Below, piece after piece: positions 26,391 through 34,270 of a stretch of DNA of 64,000 nucleotides (its first letter is position 1; every line of letters starts with the position of its first letter). Source of the stretch: JAIQFL01 sp035295745 (lineage in GTDB: Bacteria; Acidobacteriota; Terriglobia; Bryobacterales; Bryobacteraceae); the NCBI GenBank assembly GCA_035295745.1, contig DATGIL010000032.1, positions 68,613-132,612 on the forward strand, written 5' to 3'. The notes beneath the pieces were generated by a model. That model did not search any database. It was not told where the DNA came from and worked only from the letters and a program-made list of their open reading frames with translations. The position numbers and the translations under genes were made by a program.

Positions 26391-26435
26391 CCCTCTTCCC
26401 CTTCCAATCCCCAGAACGGCAGCGTGCGTGTAATC

Positions 26436-27482
26436 CTATGCCAGTGCGTCTTTGCAGTACTGGACGCACTTCTTTACTTCGGACACTACATCGGAACCCT
26501 CGGGCGTTTGGTATTCATACTCGATGCTCGCCGGGAACTTGTAGTTGTTCTTCTTCATGGTCTGCAAGACTTCCCGGAGCGGCGTTTCGCCCTGTCCCCA
26601 GGGCATGTTTGGTCCGCCGCCGCCAGGCCCTGGATCGTCGCCGGCGGCGTTCGGCCCTTTTCGGTCTTTCAGGTGAAGGCTGGCAATCCGGTCGTGATAT
26701 TTCACTACTACCGGCACCGGCGATTGGCCGTTCACGCCGTAGTAATGGCCGACATCGAGATTCAGAGCGGTGTACGGCGATGCCGCGAGGGCCTTCTGGA
26801 ATCCCGATTCTCCACCCTGCCCGTGCGTGTGGAAGGCGATTCGCAATTTGCGCTTCGCGGCGTACTCTCCCACGCGCTGCAACAACGCATCGTCGGTGGG
26901 CAGTTCCATGGTGACGTGGTTGGCGCCGAGCGTTTCGGCCACGTTCCAGATGTAGTCATACTCCTGGTCCGACATGCTCATGGTAGGCGGCAGCTTGAAG
27001 GCGTAGATACTGACGCCGGCATCGTTGTACATTTTGCGGAACGCTTTGTACTTGTCCATCGATACCGAGAGGCGCCAGTCTTTCATCTCCGCGGCGGCCT
27101 TTTGCATGGCGGCCTGCTGTTCGGGTGTCATCTGGCGCCCGCCGCGTCCGCGACCCTGCCCGCCGCCTGGACCTCCTGGGCCGCCGGGCGCACCTGGGGC
27201 AGCGGGGCCACCCGGACCTCGGCCGGGGCCGCCGCGCCCGCCCTGTGCCGGAGCGCCGGCGTAGCTCTCGGCTACGTTGCTCATCAGCTCGATACTGCTG
27301 ATGCCGCAATCGAGGATGTACTTGAGGACCTCGTCGGCACTGCTGGGCAGTTCGCGGAAGCTGTAGGTGATGGTGCCGATTTGCACCCCTCCGAATACGG
27401 AATTTGGTTTCGCGGCATTCAAGGTGGAAACAGCGCCGGCTGCCAGCGCGATTCTTCCGATGTCACGTCTCGTGTAGAGCAT
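26436..27482 (-). CDS. Tat-exported sugar phosphate isomerase/epimerase-like TIM-barrel protein
   Basis: The 348-aa protein starts at ATG 27482, behind GAGGGGAGA; the frame is open to 27575. The N-terminus TRRDIGRIALAAGAVSTLNAA is a twin-arginine signal. The xylose-isomerase-like/AP-endonuclease-2 barrel follows: IGTITYSFRELPSSADEVLKYILDCGISSIELM, metal-ligand candidates in NHVTMELPTDD, LRIAFHTHGQ, LNLDVGHYYG, ASLHLKDR and ASIEYEYQ. A Gly/Pro/Arg-rich insert of about 40 residues lies near 70-110. Exported members occur beside ThuA and Gfo/Idh/MocA proteins and include isomerases and glycoside lyases acting on 3-keto-sugars. It is first in an operon with the cytochrome (45 nt gap) and quinoprotein. 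Confidence 0.85.
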   Translation of the reverse strand: MLYTRRDIGRIALAAGAVSTLNAAKPNSVFGGVQIGTITYSFRELPSSADEVLKYILDCGISSIELMSNVAESYAGAPAQGGRGGPGRGPGGPAAPGAPGGPGGPGGGQGRGRGGRQMTPEQQAAMQKAAAEMKDWRLSVSMDKYKAFRKMYNDAGVSIYAFKLPPTMSMSDQEYDYIWNVAETLGANHVTMELPTDDALLQRVGEYAAKRKLRIAFHTHGQGGESGFQKALAASPYTALNLDVGHYYGVNGQSPVPVVVKYHDRIASLHLKDRKGPNAAGDDPGPGGGGPNMPWGQGETPLREVLQTMKKNNYKFPASIEYEYQTPEGSDVVSEVKKCVQYCKDALA

Positions 27483-27620
27483 ACGTCTCCCCTCGCTCAA
27501 CTCTCGCCTTCGGTAAATAATCGAGCTTACGGACATTTGCCTAAGCCTGGGTAGGAGTGTGACGGTCAGTTGCAACTTGACCTTTGGTTAATCCCTGTAT
27601 TTTCAGCCGAATGCAGGGAA

Positions 27621-27641
27621 CGTCCCGGACGGTCCGGGACG
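27621..27641. promoter_or_regulatory. Perfect 21-bp palindrome upstream of regulator-like gene
   Basis: CGTCCCGGAC (27621-27630) and its exact reverse complement GTCCGGGACG (27632-27641) flank a single G. The site lies about 44 bp before the -10 box at 27685, a position suited to a dimeric regulator. Confidence 0.6.
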
Positions 27642-27681
27642 AGGGTCCCGCTCACCGAAGGCGTGGTCTGTAACGGCTGCG

Positions 27682-27690
27682 TGATATAAT
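27682..27690 (+). promoter_or_regulatory. Extended -10 promoter
   Basis: TGATATAAT (27682-27690) is a consensus TATAAT with the extended TGn motif; no good -35 is seen 17 bp upstream. The start codon lies 27 bp downstream. Confidence 0.6.
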
Positions 27691-27716
27691 TCGCCCTAGT
27701 CCAAAGGGGTTTCCTC

Positions 27717-28988
27717 GTGGCAAGTCCAAGATTGACGGAGCCAGGACTCCAGCGGCTCGAACACCTTGCGGCCGGAGTCACAGCGCTCAGCGGTGAGGAT
27801 CGTGATGCCATTCGCGAGCAGATGGAGCGTGTGCTCGCAAGCCCCGTGTTTCGCAATAGCCGCCGGAACTCCAGCCTCCTGAGGCATGTGGTCGAGCGAT
27901 CGCTCGAAGGCCGGCCGGACGAGCTCAAAGAGCGCAACATCGGCGTCGATGTCTTTGGCCGGGCGCCCGATTACGATACCAACAGCGATCATGTAGTGCG
28001 CAGCGTCGCGGGGGAAGTTCGCCGCCGGCTGGCTCAGTTTTACATGGAGCCCGGGCACGAAACGGAGCTGCGGATCGACCTCCAGGCGGGATCCTATGTG
28101 CCACAGTTCCGCTTCCCCAACGAGAAGGCCGCAGGAGCACCCAAGCGTGCTCCTGCAGAACCGCCGATCGTGGGTACACCCGAAATCTCGGTGGCCGGTT
28201 GGGTGGAACGAACCCCTCGGCGGCGGCTTTGGGTCCTCGCGACAGGTGCACTTCTGGCGGTCTCATTGGCCGCAGTTCTGGTAGTCCGATATGCGGGACC
28301 ACGAAGCGCCCTGGAGAAGTTCTGGAGTCCTTTCCTTTCGTCGTCCAGTCCGGCACTGGTTTGTTTCGGCGGCGGAGGGCAGGGCAATCCGACCGCCGAG
28401 TCCAATCTGGCGCTGTCTGTTTCTGAATTCGAACGCCAGCCATTTCGCAGGATGCACACCGCGGATGCCGCGGCGCTGGCAGGTGTCGCCGGCCTGTTAC
28501 AGGCGAGTGGGAAACCTTATCGCATCGTCAACCGGGCCAGTGCTACCTCGTATCGGGATCTGCAGTCGGGACCGTTCGTCCTGATTGGCGGCATGAACAA
28601 CGAGTGGACGCTGCGCCTTACGAGCGGCCTTCGTTTCTCCTTCGAGCGGCTCGCGAACGGAGCTCGCGTCTCCGACAAACAGAACCCTGCCAACAACGCC
28701 TGGTCTGTGGACTTTACGACGCCACTCGCGCAGTTCAATCGGGACTATGCGATTGTGTCGCGGGTCCTGGATACGCAGACGGAGCAGACGGTGGTGATCG
28801 TGGCAGGGATCGGAAGCTGGGGCACCCAGGCCGCGGCGGAATTCGTCACGCGTCCCGAGCACCTTCGCAAGCTGGAGTCGCTCGCACCCAGCCGCTGGGA
28901 GGACAAGAACTTGCAAGTCGTCCTCGCAACCGACGTCATCCGGGGCAGTTCGGGCCCCCCGATTGTGCTCGCGGCGTCCTTCTGGTAG
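27717..28988 (+). CDS. Membrane-anchored regulator-like protein
   Basis: The 423-aa protein starts at GTG 27717, with AAAGGGG seven bases upstream. Its N-terminal domain (about 30-125: MERVLASPVFRNSRRNSSLLRHVVE, LKERNIGVDVFGRAPDYD, VVRSVAGEVRRRLAQFYM, IDLQAGSYVPQFR) is shared with the genes at 6126 and 34271 and looks like a winged-helix DNA-binding unit. One transmembrane helix follows (about 170-193, WVLATGALLAVSLAAVLVV). The distal domain (200-423: SPALVCFGGGGQG, GPFVLIGGMNNEWT, VIVAGIGSWGTQAAAEFVT) is of unknown function. The layout recalls one-component, ToxR-like membrane regulators. A perfect palindrome upstream may be its own operator. Confidence 0.75.
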   Translation: MASPRLTEPGLQRLEHLAAGVTALSGEDRDAIREQMERVLASPVFRNSRRNSSLLRHVVERSLEGRPDELKERNIGVDVFGRAPDYDTNSDHVVRSVAGEVRRRLAQFYMEPGHETELRIDLQAGSYVPQFRFPNEKAAGAPKRAPAEPPIVGTPEISVAGWVERTPRRRLWVLATGALLAVSLAAVLVVRYAGPRSALEKFWSPFLSSSSPALVCFGGGGQGNPTAESNLALSVSEFERQPFRRMHTADAAALAGVAGLLQASGKPYRIVNRASATSYRDLQSGPFVLIGGMNNEWTLRLTSGLRFSFERLANGARVSDKQNPANNAWSVDFTTPLAQFNRDYAIVSRVLDTQTEQTVVIVAGIGSWGTQAAAEFVTRPEHLRKLESLAPSRWEDKNLQVVLATDVIRGSSGPPIVLAASFW

Positions 28989-29115
28989 ACGCACGTTCAC
29001 TCACGTAGCAACTCGTCCCATAAGCGAACACCACCACGGCAAACGCCAGCGGAAAGCAGATTGATTAATCGACTTCTGGGGCTGGCATGAGACTTGCCCT
29101 CCTCGTGGAATCGTT

Positions 29116-31545
29116 ATGACCTGGTTGAATGAGCTGTTCGCGGATCTTCGCTATGGATTGAAGCGTCTGCTCCGGGAAACCGGATTCACGTTGGCCGTGC
29201 TCCTCACCCTGGCGCTCGGCATCGGAGCGAACACGGCAATCTTCACCGTGGCTCGTGCATCGCTGCTGAAACCGCTGCCCTATCCCAATGCGAGTCGGAT
29301 CATGATGATCTGGGAAGCGGTTCAGGCACGCGGCTGGGATCAATTTCCGGCCTCTGTTCCAGATCTCCTGGACTGGCGCCGGGACGCCACTTCCTTCGCG
29401 GTGATTGCCGGATTCACTGAAAGTGGTTTCAACCTGCGCACGGGCGAAGGAGCCGAGCGCATCGATGCCGTGCAAGTAACGGACGGCTTCTTCGATGTGA
29501 TCGGGATCCAGCCGCGCATCGGACGGCCAATCCTGCCGGAAGATACAAAGGACGATGGCGCGCCCGTAGCGATTCTGACGGATGCACTGTGGAAACGGTC
29601 GCTGGGAGCCGATCCGAATGTGATCGGACGCAAAATCGCACTGGACGGCAGGCCGTTCACGGTGATCGGTGTGATGCCCGCCGACTTCCTGCGTCTCGGC
29701 GGAAAGGAGCAGATCTACACTCCTTTGGCCTTCTCCGCGGAACAACGTGCCAATCGCGGGAGCCATTTCATGATGGCTGTCGGACGGTTGAAGCCGGGTA
29801 TCGGCTTACAGGCGGCGCAGGTGCAGATGAGCGCAATCGCGCAGCGCATCGCTTCCGATTATTCGAGCACGAATCGAGGCTTCAGCGTTTCGCTGGTTCC
29901 CTTCGCGGAACAATCTGTGCAGGAGATCAAGCCCCTGGTGCTGATCCTCTGGGGCACAGTCGGCGTCGTGTTGCTGATCGCGTGCGCGAACGTCGCCAGT
30001 TTGCTGCTGGCGCGCGGGCAGATACGGCGGCGCGAGTTCGCGATTCGGATGGCGATCGGCGCCAGCCGCGGACGCATCCTTCGTCAACTGCTCGTCGAGA
30101 GTACCCTGCTCTCTGTATGCGGCGGGGCGCTGGGACTCTTGCCCGCCATGTGGGGTGCGGACCTGTTATCCAGAGCCGGCATCGAGGATTTCCCCTCGCT
30201 CTCGGAAGTGAAGCCCGACCTGACGGTGCTCCTCTTCGCGCTAGCCGTTTCGCTCGTGACCGGTGTACTCTTCGGGATCGTTCCGGCATTGAATCTGGCC
30301 CGAGTCCAGGTCGGAGAGACGCTGAAGAACCTGAGCGCCGCGAAAGCGGGCGGTGCGCATCGAGTCGGGGCTCGAAGCCTGTTCATCGTCGGAGAGGTGG
30401 CCTTGTCGCTCGTCTTGCTGGTGGGTGCGGGTCTCCTGCTGCGTAGCCTCATACACCTGCGCTTCGCGGATCCCGGCTTCCAACCGGATTCCGTTTTGAC
30501 GATGAGACTGACAATGGGAAGCGACAAGTACGACAGTGCGGCGCGCATGAACTCCTTTATCGATCGCTACCTCCAGGAAGCGCGGTCCCTTCCCGGAGTG
30601 CAACTCGCCGCTGTTGGAAACACCGTGCCGCTCATGTCGAATTTGAACATCAACGGTGTCCAGATTGAGAACATGCCTCGCGATCCGAACAATGGTCCAG
30701 CGGCCGCGCGATGGAAAGCCTCTCCGGATTACTTTCGCGCGCTCGGCATTCCCATCAAGAGGGGACGTGCATTCTCAGATGCGGATCGCGCTGGCTCACT
30801 GCCTGTGGTCATCGTCAACGAGACATTCGCGCACCGGTACCTGAACGGCGATGATCCGATCGGAAAGCGCATCCGCCTGGGAGGCCGAGGTCAAGGCACA
30901 CGCCCGTGGATGACCGTGGTAGGCGTTGCGGGCGATGTGCGCGCCTCTCGAATGACCGCGAAGTTCGGCGCGGCATTCTACATGCCGATTGCCCAGGAGC
31001 CCGAATCGTCGCTGGCCCTGGTGGTGCGTACAGGCGTTCCCCCTGAGCAACTGGCGGAGCCAATGCGCAAAATGGTGCTCGGCTTAGACCCCGACGAACC
31101 GGTATACAGTGTCGAAACGATGACCCAGGTGGTGAGTACTTCGATTGCCTCGGAACGAGTGGCCACGATCCTGGTGACTGGCTTCGCATCGCTCGCCGTC
31201 ATGCTCGCGCTGATGGGGATTTACAGTGTGGTCTCCTATTCGGTGGTCAGCCGCACGAGGGATATCGGCATTCGCATGGCGCTCGGCGCGCCGGCGTCCG
31301 AAGTGCTGCTGGTGCTGCTGAGACAGACACTCACGATGGTGGGTGCCGGAATGGCGATCGGGATGGCCGCGGCCTACGCGATCTCGCGGGAACTGATTAG
31401 TCTTCTACATGGCGTCAGTCCGACCGACCCGTCGACCTTTGCCGGCATGCTGTCGTTGATGGCGATTACGGCGGCGTTGGCGAGTTTCGTTCCCGCGCGG
31501 CGGGCGTTACGGCTGGATCCGATCAAAGCAATCCGTCAGGATTAG
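29116..31545 (+). CDS. Second ADOP-type ABC transporter permease
   Basis: The 809-aa protein opens DLRYGLKRLLRETGFTLAVL and LALGIGANTAIFTV, then has a MacB-like periplasmic domain, an FtsX domain (IKPLVLILWGTVGVVLLIACANVASLLLARG, about 275-305, plus two helices), a second periplasmic domain and a final FtsX domain ending RRALRLDPIKAIRQD. It is a paralogue of the gene at 2124 and is likewise without an ATPase neighbour. A shrunken C-terminal piece of a further paralogue lies on the opposite strand directly after its stop codon, so permease genes have been duplicated and lost here. Confidence 0.9.
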   Translation: MTWLNELFADLRYGLKRLLRETGFTLAVLLTLALGIGANTAIFTVARASLLKPLPYPNASRIMMIWEAVQARGWDQFPASVPDLLDWRRDATSFAVIAGFTESGFNLRTGEGAERIDAVQVTDGFFDVIGIQPRIGRPILPEDTKDDGAPVAILTDALWKRSLGADPNVIGRKIALDGRPFTVIGVMPADFLRLGGKEQIYTPLAFSAEQRANRGSHFMMAVGRLKPGIGLQAAQVQMSAIAQRIASDYSSTNRGFSVSLVPFAEQSVQEIKPLVLILWGTVGVVLLIACANVASLLLARGQIRRREFAIRMAIGASRGRILRQLLVESTLLSVCGGALGLLPAMWGADLLSRAGIEDFPSLSEVKPDLTVLLFALAVSLVTGVLFGIVPALNLARVQVGETLKNLSAAKAGGAHRVGARSLFIVGEVALSLVLLVGAGLLLRSLIHLRFADPGFQPDSVLTMRLTMGSDKYDSAARMNSFIDRYLQEARSLPGVQLAAVGNTVPLMSNLNINGVQIENMPRDPNNGPAAARWKASPDYFRALGIPIKRGRAFSDADRAGSLPVVIVNETFAHRYLNGDDPIGKRIRLGGRGQGTRPWMTVVGVAGDVRASRMTAKFGAAFYMPIAQEPESSLALVVRTGVPPEQLAEPMRKMVLGLDPDEPVYSVETMTQVVSTSIASERVATILVTGFASLAVMLALMGIYSVVSYSVVSRTRDIGIRMALGAPASEVLLVLLRQTLTMVGAGMAIGMAAAYAISRELISLLHGVSPTDPSTFAGMLSLMAITAALASFVPARRALRLDPIKAIRQD

Positions 31546-31550
31546 TGCGC

Positions 31551-31616
31551 TCAATCCTGCCGAAGAGCACGCATGGGCTCGACGCGGGTAGCCCTTAAAG
31601 CTGGGAAGAAGCAGTC
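31551..31616 (-). pseudogene. C-terminal relic of an ADOP-type permease
   Basis: On the minus strand, 31616-31551 translates as DCFFPALRATRVEPMRALRQ-D followed by TGA. This matches the family's closing motif (PARRA.R.DP..ALRQ) of the intact copies ending at 4598 and 31545. Nothing matching the family was recognised further upstream on that strand, so only about 21 codons survive. Confidence 0.65.
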
Positions 31617-31727
31617 CCCCCTCCCTTTCGCCGCGTCAATACATCACGGGCAAGGCGCGCCAGCGCCGCGGTCTAGCTATCCAGCAGACGATTGGACACA
31701 CTGGAGCCATCGAGGATCAATTTCTGG

Positions 31728-32360
31728 TCAGTCTATCACCGATCGAGTCTGAAATAACACCTGCTTTAGCTTTCGGCGCAGCGCTGCGATTAACGCGATT
31801 CCAACTGCCAGCAGAGAGAGGGTCGCAGGCTCGGGAGCAACGGCTGCTGTCCCTGTCGCCGACACGCTGACATCGTCGAGGCCGATCCAGTCCGCCATAT
31901 CGGTGATGTTGAAAGCCAGAGTGGTGGATAACGAACTCGCGGATAAATTGCTGAACGTCATGTGTTCCCAATTGACATCCGACATATTGACGAGATCCGT
32001 CAGAGTGCTACCGTCCCACCTGACCTGGAACTCGTTCGGCGTAGAAGCACCAATGCCGGATCCGAACAGTTTCACCCAGAAATCCACGGTGTACGTTAAG
32101 GTGGGGTCCGTCGCGACGGCCTGTGTGACGCCACCTGGGACGGTATTCCCAAAGTAGGCAGCAAAAGTGCCGGTATGAGGCGAACAGGTTATGGGTATCC
32201 CGTTTGGACAGGGCCCTGATGTCACGCCAGTATGGTCCGTGCTCAATACGGTCCAACCCGTGAAATCGCCGGTTTCGAAGTCGCCATTGATGATGCCGGC
32301 CGGGCAGACGATAGCGGCTGCAGCCAGCATCAGTAGCGCCGAGAGGATGTTCTTGTGCAT
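31728..32360 (-). CDS. PEP-CTERM sorting-domain protein
   Basis: A 210-aa exported protein. The signal peptide (MHKNILSALLMLAAAAIVCPAG) is followed by GIINGDFETGDFTGWTVLS, the start of a carbohydrate-binding-like jelly-roll domain (about 24-165), with YTVDFWVKLFGSG and WIGLDDVSVSATG typical of this group. The end is the tripartite PEP-CTERM signal: APEPATLSLLAVGIALIAALRRK, that is a PEP motif, a hydrophobic helix and a basic tail, here about 12 residues longer than usual. PEP-CTERM proteins are processed by exosortase, usually in exopolysaccharide-producing Gram-negatives; no exosortase gene is in the window. The ligand is unknown. Confidence 0.85.
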   Translation of the reverse strand: MHKNILSALLMLAAAAIVCPAGIINGDFETGDFTGWTVLSTDHTGVTSGPCPNGIPITCSPHTGTFAAYFGNTVPGGVTQAVATDPTLTYTVDFWVKLFGSGIGASTPNEFQVRWDGSTLTDLVNMSDVNWEHMTFSNLSASSLSTTLAFNITDMADWIGLDDVSVSATGTAAVAPEPATLSLLAVGIALIAALRRKLKQVLFQTRSVID

Positions 32361-32495
32361 GGTCGCATATGAGCATATCGGAACGCGCGGAGCGAAGTCT
32401 ACTGGGTTGCAGAGCCGTTTCCCTTCACTTCCTGTAATTGGAAACTATGTCAAGCGCATCCTTTGTGGTCGCGCACTCACTTGCAGGATCCCGCC

Positions 32496-32669
32496 GTGTC
32501 CTTCACCAGCACCTCAGATAGAGCAATTGCTCGCCAGCCACGGATTTCGTCCGAGAAGGTAACGAGACCTTGCCGAGGTCATGGGACGGGCGTTTGGATG
32601 GACGATGAGGGAAGCCGGGCAGCTTTCATGCGGCGGACTATGGGGCTGCGGGTCGAATAATTAACGATA
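32496..32669 (+). repeat. 174-bp duplicated relic, copy 1
   Basis: The segment aligns without net length change to 39150-39323. In one frame it reads CPSPAPQIEQLLASHGFRP, then a TAA stop, then LAEVMGRAFGWTMREA. The second copy is open over the same span (QIAQSLASRGFIPEGNENSAEVMGRALGWT), so copy 1 is a decayed coding fragment of an unrecognised gene. Confidence 0.6.
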
Positions 32670-32705
32670 AGAACTCAAAGCGCCGTCTATTCACGGCTTA
32701 CCGGG

Positions 32706-32825
32706 TTACTGAACTGGTGTCGGCCGCACCTCGACTGATCGCCCGCAGTGGTTGCAAACGAACACATCCACCTCATCGAACATAGATCCGTTGAAGTTCC
32801 ACAGCCAGGTCCGCCATGAAGACAT
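32706..32825 (-). CDS. Possible small zinc-ribbon-like protein
   Basis: A 39-aa frame starts at ATG 32825 with GGAG four bases upstream and ends at TAA 32706. It reads MSSWRTWLWNFNGSMFDEVD followed by VFVCNHCGRSVEVRP, with one CxxC pair (CNHC). A half zinc ribbon could bind metal as a dimer. It lies in a stretch with gene relics, so it may be a fragment; no family was recognised. Confidence 0.35.
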   Translation of the reverse strand: MSSWRTWLWNFNGSMFDEVDVFVCNHCGRSVEVRPTPVQ

Positions 32826-33064
32826 TGTGCTCCGATCAGAGGATCGTTGTCGCGGTGGAAGCCTCTCGCGGGTTTCGAAATCGCGGCAAAATCATGATGA
32901 CGGCCCGTCGAGGCTCTCGCTCAGCCGCACCTTCAAGGCTTGTTTCCGCTGGGCCCTTTCCACTTCCGTCAGCCAGGCCGACAGCTTCCGCGGGGATTTC
33001 GTGAGACGTGGCGGGTTGCGGCGACGCCGCGATGAGTGCCGGCAGCTCATCCATCATCCCGCAG

Positions 33065-33889
33065 CTAGAGCGTTGGGGACTGGCACGCTTGGGGTGAGCC
33101 GACCAGGTAAGATCGAAAACGCCGCTTCAGCCCCACCAAACACGCCAGTGCCACTCCGACCGCCCATCCAAAGGCGGGCTCCGGCACTGGTGTCACCGAG
33201 GCGAAAGTCGGTCCAATCAGAATCTCGTCGGTGGTGTACCCGCCGTAATTGTTGATCACTACCCCCGTCACCGTGCCCACATCCAGATCGTTCTTCGTAG
33301 CGGTTGGCGTCGCGGGCTGTGGTTGCCCGGGCGTTGGATTCACGAAGAGCGATAGTAGGTCGTTACCCGCCTGAAACTGCGCCTCCAAAACCAGGAGGTC
33401 GGTCTCGCCTTGAACCACCGGAACATTAGAGAGACTCAAGTCGTTAACTGGGCCTTCTAAACCGTAATCCGCCTGATTGCCGGAACGGCCAATGAAGACG
33501 TTTCCAAAATCGATGCCGCCGTAAAAACCGTAACCGGCATCTGGCTGAAGCAGGAACGACAGATAGACCGTCGTTCCGTCGGCACCCAGAGGCGTGGCTA
33601 GATTTCGCAACCAAAACGCAACTGACGCGCCTTGATTCGGCGGCTGAAAGCCGGCAGTAGTCACTGCGCCGGCGGAAACCACCAGATTGCCAAAAGAAAG
33701 ACTCTGCGCGGTTGTGGTAGCGTCGAGACCGCCAGGCGTGAACCAAGAGCTGGCCCAGCCACTCCCGCCGTTTTGTCCGCCGAGGCTCGATCCCGCCGTA
33801 TACTGAAAGCCTTCGTACGCGAACAGTGAATCTGCCCGCGCTGCAACTGTGCTTGAAACCGCCAGCACGAGAACCGTTGCCAATTTCAC
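33065..33889 (-). CDS. PEP-CTERM protein with extended C-terminus
   Basis: A 274-aa exported protein with signal MKLATVLVLAVSSTVAARA. The body begins LFAYEGFQYTAGSSLGGQNGGSGWASSW, a known opening of PEP-CTERM proteins with a concanavalin/laminin-G-like beta-sandwich (about 20-235). The sorting region is TPVPEPAFGWAVGVALACLVGLKRRFR (about 232-258). Unusually, it is followed by about 16 further residues (SYLVGSPQACQSPTL), so the basic cluster is not terminal; a shifted stop codon is one explanation. Surface or exopolysaccharide association after exosortase processing is the expected fate. Confidence 0.82.
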   Translation of the reverse strand: MKLATVLVLAVSSTVAARADSLFAYEGFQYTAGSSLGGQNGGSGWASSWFTPGGLDATTTAQSLSFGNLVVSAGAVTTAGFQPPNQGASVAFWLRNLATPLGADGTTVYLSFLLQPDAGYGFYGGIDFGNVFIGRSGNQADYGLEGPVNDLSLSNVPVVQGETDLLVLEAQFQAGNDLLSLFVNPTPGQPQPATPTATKNDLDVGTVTGVVINNYGGYTTDEILIGPTFASVTPVPEPAFGWAVGVALACLVGLKRRFRSYLVGSPQACQSPTL

Positions 33890-34270
33890 TTCAGCACCTC
33901 CAGCAAATCGTACTATATTTCGGGACTAGCCTCGCGTGGTGAGCGACTGAAGCAACTCAAACCGCTTTGATGATCAACAAGTTTAGACTCACGACACTGC
34001 AATCCGTTTTACCGTCAGGTCCCCCAAAGCCACTTCGTTGCGCTACGGGCCAGCGACGTTGCGTCCGTTTAGTCAGCACGAGGAACAACGCCAGCCCACC
34101 AATCCTGGCCAAGCGGCGCGCCCCAATGCAGTGAGCAGTGGGCCTTATGACGGCAATCCATGTTTGGCTCGTCCGTCATGCCACCGCTCGGAGGACGAGA
34201 TCCTCGGGAGTAGACGCTGGCGCCGTCCTCGGGCCACTGTGGCTGGTTCCGCGTGAAGTGAAGAGGGCGT
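33890..34270. other. Intergenic region, no gene recognised
   Basis: No convincing frame. A minus-strand stretch around 34110 reads RRLARIGGLALFLVLTKRTQ, reminiscent of a PEP-CTERM tail, but no PEP motif or body precedes it, so it is not called as a relic. Confidence 0.4.

Noticed and set aside
34060..34140. PEP-CTERM-like tail relic on the minus strand
   Set aside because: A hydrophobic-basic stretch is present, but no PEP motif or upstream protein body.
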